DNA from: Kalmusia sp. IMI 367209
Taxonomy: Eukaryota > Ascomycota > Dothideomycetes > Pleosporales > Didymosphaeriaceae
Direction: 5' to 3'
Assembly (NCBI GenBank): GCA_027946365.1
Contig: JAPEUQ010000007.1
Location: forward strand, 186,001-250,000
DNA length: 64,000 nt
A model generated the notes under the pieces. It was not told the DNA's origin. It did not search any database and was given only the letters and a program-made list of their open reading frames with translations. A program made the translations under genes and the position numbers. Shown one piece after another: positions 43,399-55,518 of this stretch; the first letter of the stretch is position 1, and each line of letters begins with the position of its first letter.

Positions 43399-44216
43399 AT
43401 GAGCGAGAAAAAGAGTAACTGGGGGCGTGAAAAGAGAAAGCAGGTTCAATCGGACGATGGGTGGACTGTCGTTGCTGGTGGAAGGACGAAGGCAAGCAAC
43501 GAGGGAGACAAGCTACAGAATGCGAGGCCCACGAGGATAGTAGGCGGACTCACAGCCGAGAAGCTATTAGGTGAATTAGAAGTCATGGAACGAAAGTGGG
43601 ACAAAAGTTCCTGCGCGCAGAATCTCAATCGCATACTCCATTTGAGGGATTGGACAGTCAAAGAGGCGGTTTGCATAGGCATCGGGAGTTTTAGCTTGGA
43701 TTGGGAGCATCGATATCGGTCGATGTGGCAGCTTGTGCTTTTCAGGGCGGTGGTAAAATGGTGTGAGTTTCCATCGGTACTCCGGGAAGTCTCGAAACTG
43801 ATGTCTAGATAGTACAGCAAAGCGACTCATCCCTTACCTTGTACGCACAAGAACCCGCCTTCACGCCCCTTGACACAGCCTTCCTTTCGCGTCTCGATGT
43901 CACTACACTTCCCTCGTCCATTGAAACCCACATTACGTCGACTTCATTCGTGTTTGCGCCCTTCGTTGATTGGTACCTGCTGCTGCCACAATTCTTAAAG
44001 CAGAAAGAACCAGACTTATATATCGGAAACGAAATACTAAGCAGCTATGGACCTTTTGCAAACACAAACGAAAAGATAGATGTACTTGAAGAGTGCAATG
44101 AGCTAGGCAAAAGCTTTTTGGAAGGTAGGGAAAGGAGGAGGGTGCCAGAATTCGAGGAGCATGGAAGTGCGCTGGAGGGACTGATGATATACTGGAAAGA
44201 GCATGATGACGAATAG
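43399..44216 (+). CDS. SRR1-domain protein
   Basis: Two exons, 43399-43762 and 43813-44216, encode 255 residues. Splicing (TGG T|GTGAGT to TAG|TA CAG) joins RAVVKWL to QQSDSSLTLYAQEPAFTPLD. That rebuilds the SRR1-like domain, with the CIGIGSFS motif at about residue 93 and YAQEPAFTPLDTAFL about 45 residues later. The N-terminus (about 1-50) is basic and polar. SRR1-like proteins are implicated in circadian or light signalling in plants and haem regulation in animals; the biochemical role in fungi is unknown. No membrane segment is present. Confidence 0.8.
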
Positions 44217-45204
44217 GGATGATATTCGTCTATATATCTCCATAGAAGAGGATGCGACCGCGGGGTGTGCCTTGAAGAAGCAAATTTCCTGATCCTCCGG
44301 CTGGTTCAACGACACCGGCTTGTGCTGCGTCACCAGGAGCCGCAGTAGCGCCACATGGTTCTACGATGAAAAGCAGTGCATTACGTTCAATTCAATCGTT
44401 CACTTGCTCCCGATCCGTTTTCGACGAATGTGTGCGTCCTGACCCCGCTGATTGAACAACTTATACCAACGCTGTCATCACGAAGATCTCCACGCGCTTA
44501 TCACAGTACCATTCCTATTGCTACTCTACGTAGTGTAACTCAAAAAGTCATCGCCATGATGATAAATTTTTGTATATCGCACCAGAGCATCATCTTGGTG
44601 GTGTTCTCCCAACAGTGACAAGGTCACGTAGGATTCAGAAAGCTATATGTAATTGGGGCATGGTTCTGTTTATCCAAATCAAGTGTGGATATTTTTGGGA
44701 TCATAAATAGGAGTAAGGAGCACGGTGGGCCGTGGAGATCCCATGGTCGTTAACATGGGGCACTGGAGAACTCATAGGGTTACTCGGATGAAGATTATTG
44801 GTGGGCTCGGGTTGATGAGTGCATATAGCTTTGGATTCTTTTTTACGGAATTGTCATCTTAGCCTTTATTCATAAGGACATGCATCATTCATTCATTCAT
44901 TCCTTCCTCAGCTGATGCTTTTCTACCTCTCACATCCTAGCGCACAGTTGAGTAGCCCGTTGCAATCCTCTTCAGTAGCTCTCTTCCAGTCTGTTAGTAC
45001 CCTCATCTCCTAATTTACCTTCTCCCTCACCGTTGGACTGCGTGCTTCCCCAGTAACGGTGTCATCACACGTCGTGCCTTCCACTTCTGAAGCCGCACGC
45101 CGCAATAACGATCCGCCGTTATGTGGCTTCAACTTATCACCGCTTTACATCACCATCTAAACTCTGCTCTCTACCCTATGACTCGAGTACTTGCGTCCTC
45201 CAAG
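44217..45204. other. Intergenic
   Basis: About 1 kb with a (CATT)n-like run near 44885-44900. No gene recognised. Confidence 0.45.
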
Positions 45205-46801
45205 ATGGCGCCGCAAGTCAGTCGTTCCGAGTTCCTGTGGAGCAGCCTTGTCGTCATCGTCAAGCCTGAAGATACGCTTAGAGAGGAAGTTGCGGGTGAA
45301 AATGCAGCTACTGGTACATTTATATTTGCCACTACTTCTTATGACACTTTCCCCTTTAGTGCATCTCACATGGCAGATTGGAGTGACTAATCAAAACAGG
45401 TACCCAGCAGTCAGCCTCTACCTGGAACCTCGTACGGGAGAACAAAAGTCTCAAGAGGACTTTGGAGGAGTGTCTAAAGCGAGAAGATGCGATTCGAGAT
45501 GTCTTCGTTGTGAATCACGAGAAGGAGCAAGAGCTCTCTGTCAAGACACTGCAGCTGAAGACGGAAGAGATCGAGCTCATGGAGCGAGAATTGCGGCTAG
45601 AGACCGAGAAGCTTGAGTCCAAGGAACAAGAAGCGCGCTTGATACTTGGAAAAAGACGGCTCGATGAAGGAATCTCAGCGCAAAGCGTTGCGAAGTCAGC
45701 AGACCGAATTCGAGTGCGTGAAGACGTGCTAGTCAAGTGTCTTGAACGCAGGGGAGCGATCCTTGAAGCATTCACCAAGAGCCAGGAGAAATAAATGGAA
45801 CTTGCAAAGAAGGAACCGGGGCTGAATACAAAAGAGACGCAACTGAAGGCTGAAGATGAGCGTCTGCGAAGCAAGCAGGAGGTACTAGAGAAACAGCAAT
45901 CAGCCATCGATCAGCATGCTGCAGAGTAGCAAAACCCTGTGGAGACCTTAGAGACACAATTCTCAAGGGCTTTATCAGACAGTCCCGAAAAAGAAACAAC
46001 AATGAAGAAACCACGGGCGCGAACCGGATTCAATCTCACGGATTTTAGTGATCATGACATGTTTCCAATCGGACATGGCCGCATCTTCGACGAATGGGAT
46101 ATGCCGGTGTCCTTGCACTCTTTCGCGGATGAAATGGTAGTATTACTACGCGCTCACGAATACTACAAAGGCTGGCTCGATTGCGCAAAGGCCATGGACG
46201 AGGCGCGCTTCAAACAATACCATCCAAGCTTCTGTTTCGGTATCGTTAAGGATAGCGACAGCCGGTCCAAGCAGGATGCAAAGACTGCAGCCAACAATGT
46301 TGGGAAACTCTTCACTTGGTCCGCTCTCTGCGAAGAGCACGGCAAATCAGATTAGGATGTTCGCTTGATGGGCAACGTTAGGAACTCAAAGACGTTGGAC
46401 CTCCTCCGCCATCAGTGTATTTTGAAATCGCAGTATTCTGGGATGGCGTTCGGGAGGGAGTCAAGGACGTAAAGCAGGCGTTCCACCAAAAGGTGGCCGA
46501 AGACACATCTGCATCCTCACATGCGTACCTAGCACCGGATGCCCATAAAGAGCGGAAGGGCACAGAAACCTCGGTATTGGTCGGACGGGGAGGTGATACA
46601 CGGGAAAGGGAAAATCGTGGCCAGATATACCGAGAACGTGTCACAGGAACGTCCCCTGCTCGGGGAGGTTCGTTTCGAAGAAATGGCTCTAGTGGTCATG
46701 CCGCTAGAAGCAGAGTCGCAAAGGGAGGCCGTGGTCGAGGAGATTTCTCTGCTAGGTTCATTAAGGGAGACGTACGTGAAAGGTACGAGGGAGGATGGTA
46801 G
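45205..46801 (+). pseudogene. Coiled-coil gene with internal stop codons and a later frameshift
   Basis: Exon 1 (45205-45313) and exon 2 from 45400 splice cleanly, joining ENAATG to TQQSASTWNLVRENKSLKRTLEECLKRED. The product is a long Glu/Lys/Arg-rich coiled coil. The reading frame is closed by TAA at 45792-45794 after 167 residues. The same frame then continues as coiled coil (KKEPGLNTKETQLKAEDERL), meets TAG at 45927-45929, and continues through a globular part (FNLTDFSDHDMFPIGHG, HEYYKGWLDCAKAM) to TAG at 46353. Protein-like sequence resumes in another frame from 46415 (VYFEIAVFWDGVREG) and shifts again near 46540. No family function is known. It is either decayed or expressed only as the short N-terminal form. 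Confidence 0.7.
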
Positions 46802-49800
46802 TCGATAAACCGTCCGATTTTGGTGATGGTTGATTATGGGCCGGGCCAGTGCATATGTGGATCGCTCTGATGACTAGGGTGGTGAAAGTGGGGTTGGCTT
46901 TGGTGGTGAAGTGAGTGCCTTTAATCCCTGGGATACCAATACGCGGTGAAAGTAGTGCTTTCAGTGTGCTGCAACCAATGAGGTGTGCAAGTAGATGCTA
47001 TAGTAAGAAGGACTTCGCTGTGAAGACTAAATGTCAGTCGATGAGGTCCTCAGATCAGCTATCGATCTTCTGACTTCTCCCATCTCAAATCAAGCATTGT
47101 CAATCAATCTTTTCATTCTTGATCTGTGAATGCACGAATTTGAAAGGTAAGACTGTACATTGATTACGCGACGATAAAATCCGATCGATCTTTTTACACT
47201 TATTGGGTTCAAATGAAACACACGCTGAATGTCGTCGGTATGTAGGTTGAAGATTGTGTGTGCTGTAACCTCACCTTTCCCCCCACACGCACTCTATTCT
47301 ATTCCCTCTTCATAGAGTTACATATATATTGGAATGAAGCTTTATAAAAGAAAACTCAGAGAGAATCTGAACTAACGTTGTTGGCGCGCTTAATAGTTGC
47401 ACCTATCAGAATACTGGACTTGACTTTAAAGCAACCAGGACCAAGCGTGAATGCGAAAGGTCAAAACAAGCCCTAGCTATTCTGTGGCATAACATTAGCA
47501 GAAGGAGACAAGAGGGACGAATTCACTTGAGAGTGTGGATTAGAACGAGTTGAGAATTACGTTTGCCCAGCTGCATTTTATTATCTACCATTCAAATCCT
47601 CCAAGAGTAAATGATAAACGAACCCATCTCGTATTATCCATGAGCCCACAGTAACCCTCTAATGAACTAATGAGAAGTCTATGCCACTAAGCAATGCGCT
47701 AATCCCAAACATTCCCTCAATCCTTTAGTCTCCATCATCGTCAAATGTCTTCCCACGCCCACCTTTCTACCTATTGAAGCGGAACACAGCCTCAGCCCGT
47801 GCCCCGTCTGGCAAGCTGCCATGGGATGCCGAAGCTTTCAAGCACATACTGATGTCCCTACGCCAACGATCATTGCAAACGGAGCGTATGATCGTAGAGC
47901 GCGAGCAATCGGGCAGTGTAATGAAGACTCTGCTGTCCTTCGACTCGTCCCGTCAAATTTGTACACCGGGAGCGTCTGGTTATGTCAATCATGCGACCTT
48001 TTTAGATCTCTACGTGGTAGGAGCGACGGAATGATCCGCTCAGTCGTCCTAGATAGGTCTAAGGAGCATTACGGAGGGGATCCGGTAACAGATAGACGGC
48101 GATGGAAGTCCACAGATGTCGACTGTAGACATTATACGATTCGACACCGGTACGTCGAGGATCGGGGGCAGGCTGCGTGCTCGTTCGAACGGAAGTATGC
48201 TACACATTGTATCAGTTCTACGCTTCCACAGAGGAGTCAAAATGACGGCAAGAGACGTGATGACCGTTAGGACGAGGATTCCTCCCGCAGACATAGCGCT
48301 CCCCATCCTTGAACGACCCCAGAGCTGCGAACTCCCCGACCCTGGTCCGCAGCGGATGCCTTCTCCCCCCCATGCCTCATCAAACACGGCCTCGCCGGCC
48401 GCACACCAGTACGAAAACAAACGCGATCGTCATCACACAAGAGGCAAACTATTGCTCCACTACGGTTTGTTTCCCCCCCGATCTATCATAGGTACGCATG
48501 CCAAACCCGTTCACCACTGCCGTTGCCACCGCGGAATGAGGCGATCGATCCCCCCAGGACCTCCCTGCAACCACTTGATCGACCCTCGCCAACACACAAC
48601 GCTCCGCGCCCAACGCTCTGTCCAAGACACACCACATCGTACCATTCTTGCTTTATTGACCTGCTGATCTTGGGTAGCATTGCTGCGCTGTTCGATAGTG
48701 AGTCATCCACTTTGCGTAGGTTGGCCGAGAGTAAGATAGTTCGTGCTGTAGAGTTTAGGGTTTACATGAGAGTCCCAGCGGCACGAGTTAAGAAGAGGGG
48801 TAGGTATTAAGAACTTCTAACGTTGGGATGCAGGGCCGAATGATAGTGAAGAGGTAGTTGGTGATGAGATAGATGGAGAAATGCTATGACCTCAGACGGG
48901 GCCATGATTCAGTCGTCGAGCCGTTGAACGATACGGCCCGAAGACCGTGAGGCTCTGATCAACGGCTTTTCTTCGCATTCGCGGAATCCTCGAGCTTCAG
49001 AAACTAAGCACAGCACCGGCGCGATCCGCCTCACCTCTTCCGCGATGCCCTAGAAGTCCTGGAAGCAGCCACACACCCACCGTTCGTCTCACCATCTTCG
49101 GAACCAGATACTTTCTGCTTCGCAATAGAATGCTTCCAAGAGTTCCAGGGCGGTAATTGACGTCTCTGACTGATCAGAGCATCTAGAATAGACCCACAGG
49201 CCTGAGGCTGCCCACGTCACGTCGCACGATCGCCAACGTCAACAAAGCAGCGCCAACCTTGCCGAAGCAGCCGAGTTCGGGTTGGATGGCTGGAGGCTGC
49301 GAGCTTGTGTGAGCTTTGCGCGTCTTTGTTATGCGCTGCGCTGTGCGGACGTCTGAAACAGGAAAGAGGAGCTAGAGCAGTTGACGGGTTTGGTGAAACG
49401 TCGGCGCTATTCTATAGTATATAGTATCCCAAACATGATTGAACATTCCAAAAGTAGGTACTGCTTGGGGGGCTCGTGTACATAGCCGTTTGGTCTATAG
49501 TCGCAGAATTTGTCAGATGGGTTGTGTCTTCGTGGCAGGTCAGATTGCTAACAGCTTTACTGTTTTGAATGGTGGGTCAAGAAGACACCAAATTTCCCTG
49601 TTCAGCTCGGTACCAGAGACCCGCCTCGTGGGACACGGCTCTTCGATGCTGTCGGTGGTACATGCAACACAGGGCACGTGCGGATGGCATGGCTGCTCGA
49701 GTCAATTATCGTGAGATTTGATCACTGGCGCATTGGGCGGTGACTGATCACTCTCCTCGGCGCTGTTCTGGAGATCATCCGTGAGACAACAGGTGCAGCA

Positions 49801-52800
49801 TCATTCGGGAAAGCTCCATTGACCGGCCGGTGTATGTGGGTATGCAGAATGCCACCAGTGCCGACCCAGCAGTTCATGGTCCAAGGCCCGGTCTCGACCG
49901 GCGCGTTGATCTGCATGAAAAACAGCATCGCAAGTGGAAGGTAGACAAGATACTCGTTGCTATTCCCGGAATAAGAACAACAGAGCTGTGAAACGGGTTA
50001 CATAGGTGTGGTACTGAGAATAGAAGCCCTGTATTGTCAGAGGCAGCAATTGGTAGCGAGATGAACAAGGGCATGGGCGAGTAGGGCGCAAGGACTAGTA
50101 GGTAGGGCTGGACCCACGCAACCGACGCGACCAACACTAGTATCGCGAGACGCGTCTTTTGCGTCGAGAGACGACTGTGGACGCGGTTTTAGACGCTCTG
50201 ATGGTGCATGCCACCCAGCTTGCTATCCATGCGTAGAGACGCGGATGCGCAATGTCTCACATGAAGAAAGGAGCCCACCGAATGCTTTCGTGGAAACGTG
50301 GACGCGTACTTCCTGCTCCTAAAATAGATGCATGCTTCGGGCCTGTCGAGTGTTGCATTGGTGTGCCACAGCAGTCTTTTGTTGTTGTTGCGCCTGTTCG
50401 ATAGGCGCTGATTACGGCCTCCTTTTCTGTGCATCAGCTGTGCATCCTACTGACACCAGCTGACTCAATGATAAGGCGACGAGTACCACGGACATGGGGG
50501 AACTTTGTTGATCAGAGTGATTTTGTGGATTGCAGACCAATGGCAGAGTAGAGAGCACTGGAGAGAGGTAGCATCGGTGAGAGCGGCCCGATGCCGATGT
50601 CGTCCTTCGGACCTGTCCAGAAGCGTATAGCCGATTATGCAATTCTATCAGACTGTTGAGGCTTGATTCGGCCATCGTTCAGCTTATCGAGATGTTCTCA
50701 GGAGATTAGCTTCTGGATAGTGTGAGTAAAGGGATCGATGGATGAATTGATGTATATTATCTATCATACACTTTATAAAATGAGTCGGAAAGGTTTAGAT
50801 CTCGAGCCGTTGATGGTGGAATTGTCGTGAATAGCGCACTGTAGATTGAACTGCCCGTCTTACTCTTTTAGGTTCTGTCATGGCGAGTCATGGTAGCTTT
50901 TTAGACTTGTTGGTGGCAGTAATGGTCTGATTTTAGATTTCCTTTTTTTGAATCCTGCAACTCACAAAGGGCACCATCTTGCGGATCTACGGCCTCAACT
51001 TTCGGTTTCCCGAGATGGTATTCTGAACTGAACGTCCTACTGTGACATTGCGTGCTTTCAGAATACGAGGTCACGAGCACGATCCTGATATGCGGGCAAC
51101 CGCTCCAAAGGAACCATCAATCTGCATGGTGGCTCGTAGAAGGTTTGCTCACTCTTTCTCTGATTGATGGCTCCTTGAAGTCGCCACGTCAGCCTGGCAG
51201 GATGTGCTTGGAAAATTGATTAAGTGGTAGCCGTAAATGGGAGTAATCCGATTTCGAGCGCACTCAGCAAATATGCGCCCAGACGCGTGACGATTCTTAC
51301 CTGATACGGGGCCATTTGAGCTGATTGGCAGCAACGGGGATATTTTATGCTACTTCCACAAGCGTTTCGCTGGAGGGTTTCTGATCGAGGTCGAAGTGAT
51401 GCGGCTATGTCATGCACGATGTGCCCTTCTGTCACAGACTGGGCTTCGATCGTCCCAAGATGCTTGAACTGGTCGCGCGTGCCATGTTCGATGGAACGCG
51501 ATACAGGCCCGGTCTAGGTGCCTTACGGCGGAAGACGACACGGCAGAGGACCCGACAGTTTGGCTCGGGCACGAAACATCTCCTGAAAATACCATGTCGG
51601 CCAATCATGGAGATGTTGGGGGCGGGGAAAGGCCAGTGAATCGGCCTGATGCGTGCGCTGCGAGCCGTGTTCGCTTTTGGGTAGTAGGCCGAGGAGGTCG
51701 AATCAGGCCGCTCCTCCTGACATCATGGTGGTGGAATGGGCTGTTGCGGAAGCTGCAGACATCAGCCCATGTCAGAACCCTTTGCCCAAGTGTCCGCGCG
51801 AATCATGAGCATCAGCGGGCCAGTCCATCAACCAGGAAAGCGCGGGAAGCTGGGTTATCCTTGTCGCGACTCTCTGATATTGCCTGGGATGGCACGGTTC
51901 ATTGCCGCGATAAAAGCCGGCAGAGAGAAAGGTTGCGACCACGCCCAATGAGCGATACAGTCCCAGGTGCCAGATTGACGCTTATGCAGAGGCGTTGACT
52001 TGAGAGCTCGGTTAGAGAGCAGCACGATTTCAAAGCAGAAGTGGTGGCCGCTCATCTCGAGAGGGCAAAGTGCTGCAGTCACAAGCGGAGATGGGATATT
52101 GAGCTGATTGTTCTCTTTCGCATTTGGGGTTAAGCTGAGTCGCTGCTTTTGCGGACCCAGAGCTGGCCCCGGTTTGAGCACCAGACCCCCCTCGCATGCC
52201 CAGGTCGCCTTGTGGGAACTCTCGTGTGAGGATGCTGGCGCTTGCGCTCGCTCCCAGGTCGCGACGGCAGCAACCCTCAAGGGCAAGCGGGAAGCAAGGT
52301 CGAGGGGCCCTGAGGGCGATCTCGAAGCCTGTCAGCGAGATGGAGCGCGAACAGCTTGTTCCAACGTCCTGTGTGTCTACCGTCCGGGCATGCTCGATCG
52401 CGACTGCCGGTGTAGCCATGGCCAGTAGATTCTTGTCCATTGCTAGCGTGGTCATTTTGGTCAGAGCGGGAGAGGAGAAGCCGACAGTCGCCCTTTTACA
52501 GAAAACGGTCGCGCACCTCGAACTGGCATGTCGATCGATACCCAGGCACTTCAGCCGGGGCCCTAGTCCGTTTCGACCAAGGTGCAAAAACTCCGGCAAT
52601 ACTCTGGCGCATGCGCGTTTGATTGACAGTGCTGCAGCAGAGCCACCGGGGAGGAAAAAGCGCGAAAAGCCAGAATGAGGCCCAATCAGGGAAATTCAGG
52701 TTTGTGTTTTGGCTGTTTTGTAGGCGAGCAGGAGCAGATGACGAGGGGCTATCCGGGTCTAAGGGCTCGTCAGTAAGCTTTGGCGGGGGTTGAGGGGTGA

Positions 52801-53428
52801 GAGAGACGGGACGAGTCGGGAGCACGGCAGCCACCAGACATGGCCCTGCGATCGCTGGCCGTTGCTGGCGTTAAACGGCATCCCTGCTTGCCGCCATACG
52901 AGGTGCGTGGTCGCGACCTTTCAACGTCGCCTCGATATCGAAAGCGAGCAGAAAGGAAGGTAGCCGGTCGGGAAGTACACGACGGCCAGAAGTGCGTGCA
53001 GCGGTGGAATGGGCGAAGCGCAGAGAGAGCAAAGAGCGAAGCAATTCTTCCCCGCGCAGCCGGACGGAAAGCGCGTCCCACGCGGCATGCCAGTCTCTGC
53101 GTGCAGTTAGGTACCCCGATCGCAGGTGACCTCTGGCTGCTGTGAATGCACGCTGCCGGCAGCCTGGACTTCGAAGTGACAGCTAGGATGCGAAGAAGAA
53201 AGCCGTGCTGGTAGCGGCGGCGACTTCCATGTGCCGCTCCCATCGTGTGCCACCCAGGATGGGGATGTGTGTGGTCGCGCGCGGGCTCTGAGTGGGCGCG
53301 ACCGGAAAGCTTTGCACCACGTTCGGGATGTCCATTATCGTTGCCTCTGGCCGAAGGTCGGCCGTGTACTCGACTCGACAGCAGCAGAAAACCACGGGAG
53401 CGCACAGCAGCGCGATGCATCCTGCCTT

Positions 53429-53449
53429 GTGTGTGTGTGTGTGTGTGTG
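53429..53449. repeat. (GT)n microsatellite
   Basis: About ten GT units in the GC-rich upstream region. Confidence 0.95.
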
Positions 53450-54757
53450 CACGCCGACGCCGCGGCCAGGAACAATGGCATTGTTCGCGCGGCGACGGCT
53501 GATGCGCAGGCGTTGGTTTAGAGTTGATGGTCGCTCGGTACCTGGCTTGTCTCCCTTGTCGCTGAACAGGCCAACGCGATGGTTCCAGGGGCTCTCCGCA
53601 CTCGAGCGCACTCGGAGCATTACTTAATCATGTACCATGTCTCGATCGGCCAGGGCGGCTAACCAACGACATCTCGAGCGCAGAGCGTTTCCGTCGCAAG
53701 AATTTCTGGAAAGCTGTCAACCGAACGCATCAACGGCCGCCGAACGCGCGGCCTGTTTCAAAGAAGACGGACGCCCAAGACGCGAGCAACGCCCGTCGAG
53801 AGCGTGCGCTTGAGACGCCTGCACAGACGGGCAATGCGGCGATCAGTCCAGCGCGCGCGCGTGCGGAGAGAAGGATCCGTCTCGTGGTTCCTGGAGCCGC
53901 GACACGTCCAGCTCCGCGCCGTCGTGCTCGCTCGCCCGCGGTCCGTTTGCTGTTGTTGTTGCTCATCGACGCGTCAGGTCGCGTCGCATAAGGGCAATTT
54001 AACTGATTATAGCTGCCGTACAGGGTTGCATGAAAAACATGGACATCTGCCGACTCCGCGAAAACTAGTCACCCAGCGGGCGCACGGCCACAGTGACCTC
54101 ATGGCATGAAAAGGCTGGCTATTGCTGGAGCTGGGCGCGCGGACATGGCCCCCTGAAGGATCCTCTCCAGGCATAAACGTCCTGTTTTGGGGACACGCGC
54201 CGCCTCACGATCTTGACAACGCCAGCCGATCAGCACGCGAGCGTCCATCCCAAGGTACATTTCCGCGCTCCTCGTGGCGGACGGGCTAGTGTGCGATGAG
54301 ATGCAGCCCGTTGCGGCCTAGCGGTGCCACAGCAAGACACAGTTCGGCGCGGAGCTAGCGCGCCACGCAATACAAAAAAAAGATGGGCAGACCGGTGGGC
54401 CGCCGGTGCGACAGCACAACGGTCGACTAGCGGCTGCGGAGGAGGACTCGAGAAGCGAGCGACACGGCGGCGACACAGTTGCCAATGAAAGGCTCATCAA
54501 TCTGTGGCGCTCTGGCGAGCGACTGGCGGCCATGCGCGCGAGAGACGTCGCGGACGGGGCGCATCGAGGCCCGCCGGCAGGGGAGCATAATCGACGGGGC
54601 GCGTTGCAGGGGCGATGGAAGGAGAAGGTGCGGACCTGGACAGAGAGACAGAGTGATAGAGAGAGACGGGACCAGAGAGCATTTGCACGCGGGTATAAGA
54701 GAGCTTCAGCAGGCAAGGTCATGTCCGGATGTGTGTATTTACCCGAGCAGGATGGTC

Positions 54758-54758
<1 letters not shown>

Positions 54759-54797
<39 letters not shown>
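54759..54797. repeat. (CAG)13 trinucleotide repeat
   Basis: Thirteen perfect CAG units, followed by interrupted CAG/CCG units. It is the left arm of an inverted pair with the CTG run at 54989-55015. Confidence 0.97.
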
Positions 54798-54801
<4 letters not shown>

Positions 54802-54985
54802 CGCAGCAGGATGGGGGATTACGGCGGCCTGCCGGTCTGGTGCCTGGATGGCGATGGGGAAGAGGGAAAGCTGGAAGGTGGTGGTGGTGGCTACCTGCCA
54901 GCCCAGCCCTGCCTGCTGCCGCGGCGGCGAGTGAAGGCAACAGACGGACGGTGGGATTATTTATAAGCAGCCGGGCTTTTCTCTC

Positions 54986-54988
<3 letters not shown>

Positions 54989-55015
<27 letters not shown>
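54989..55015. repeat. (CTG)9 trinucleotide repeat
   Basis: Nine perfect CTG units, complementary to the CAG run about 190 bases upstream, so the two can pair within one strand. Confidence 0.97.
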
Positions 55016-55017
<2 letters not shown>

Positions 55018-55096
55018 CTTTTGTATCCTGTAACCGTCCCCCAATACATGTCCAAACGTCCTGCCGTGCTACGCGCGCCCGCTCACCTCCTTCACC

Positions 55097-55128
55097 ACAC
55101 ACGCACACACGCACACGCACACACACGC
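55097..55128. repeat. CA-rich microsatellite
   Basis: Imperfect (CA)n with CG interruptions, about 390 bases before the regulator start. Confidence 0.85.
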
Positions 55129-55518
55129 TCGCCCTCGACCGCGAGCGCTCTCGCTCTTCCGGTACATCGCGCAGCTTCGTCGTCGTGCTGCCCCGGCGAT
55201 CCCTGATCCCGGCGCCGCGCAGCCGCGGGCTCGGCGGTCGAAAAGGGCTCGTTGTCCGGACGTGCAGCGCGAGCAGGGAGGTGGCTGGACCCGGGAGGCG
55301 TTAGCTGTTTGACGTTTATTTCACGCCTGCTCCACCTCGGCGCCCACAGCGCAGCGCAGCGCTCGCCCATTTGCACGCCTCCTCTCGCCCTCTAGCGGCG
55401 CTGCCCCGTGTGCGCGTGAAATTGCGCAGGCTACGCTACTGCATCCCGACGGCACCCTCGTCAACGCGCCCGGGCCTTGCCAGCCGGTTCCTCGACACCA
55501 CACGCAGCAATTATAACA

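Larger units (their letters stand above)
46802..55518. other. 8.7-kb gene-poor region upstream of the DUF8032-type regulator gene
   Basis: No protein family was recognised on either strand. Frames of up to about 215 codons in 51-55 kb reflect high GC and are Arg/Pro/Ala-rich without domains. The region is studded with microsatellites from 53.4 kb on. Long upstream regions are common for fungal regulatory genes, so it may hold distal regulatory elements or non-coding transcripts. Confidence 0.5.

Noticed and set aside
48049..48420. 123-codon minus-strand frame with one hydrophobic segment
   Set aside because: The single hydrophobic stretch is not enough, and no family or splice partners were found.
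52770..53420. 216-codon minus-strand frame
   Set aside because: Arg/Ser/Pro-rich low-complexity sequence in a high-GC stretch, with competing frames on both strands.
54406..54966. 186-codon plus-strand frame containing a poly-Ser run
   Set aside because: The Ser run is only the translated CAG repeat; the rest has no domain and the region is likely promoter or leader of the regulator.
53429..55128. Cluster of simple repeats considered as a possible CRISPR-like array
   Set aside because: These are perfect di- and trinucleotide microsatellites without unique spacers, in a eukaryotic genome.
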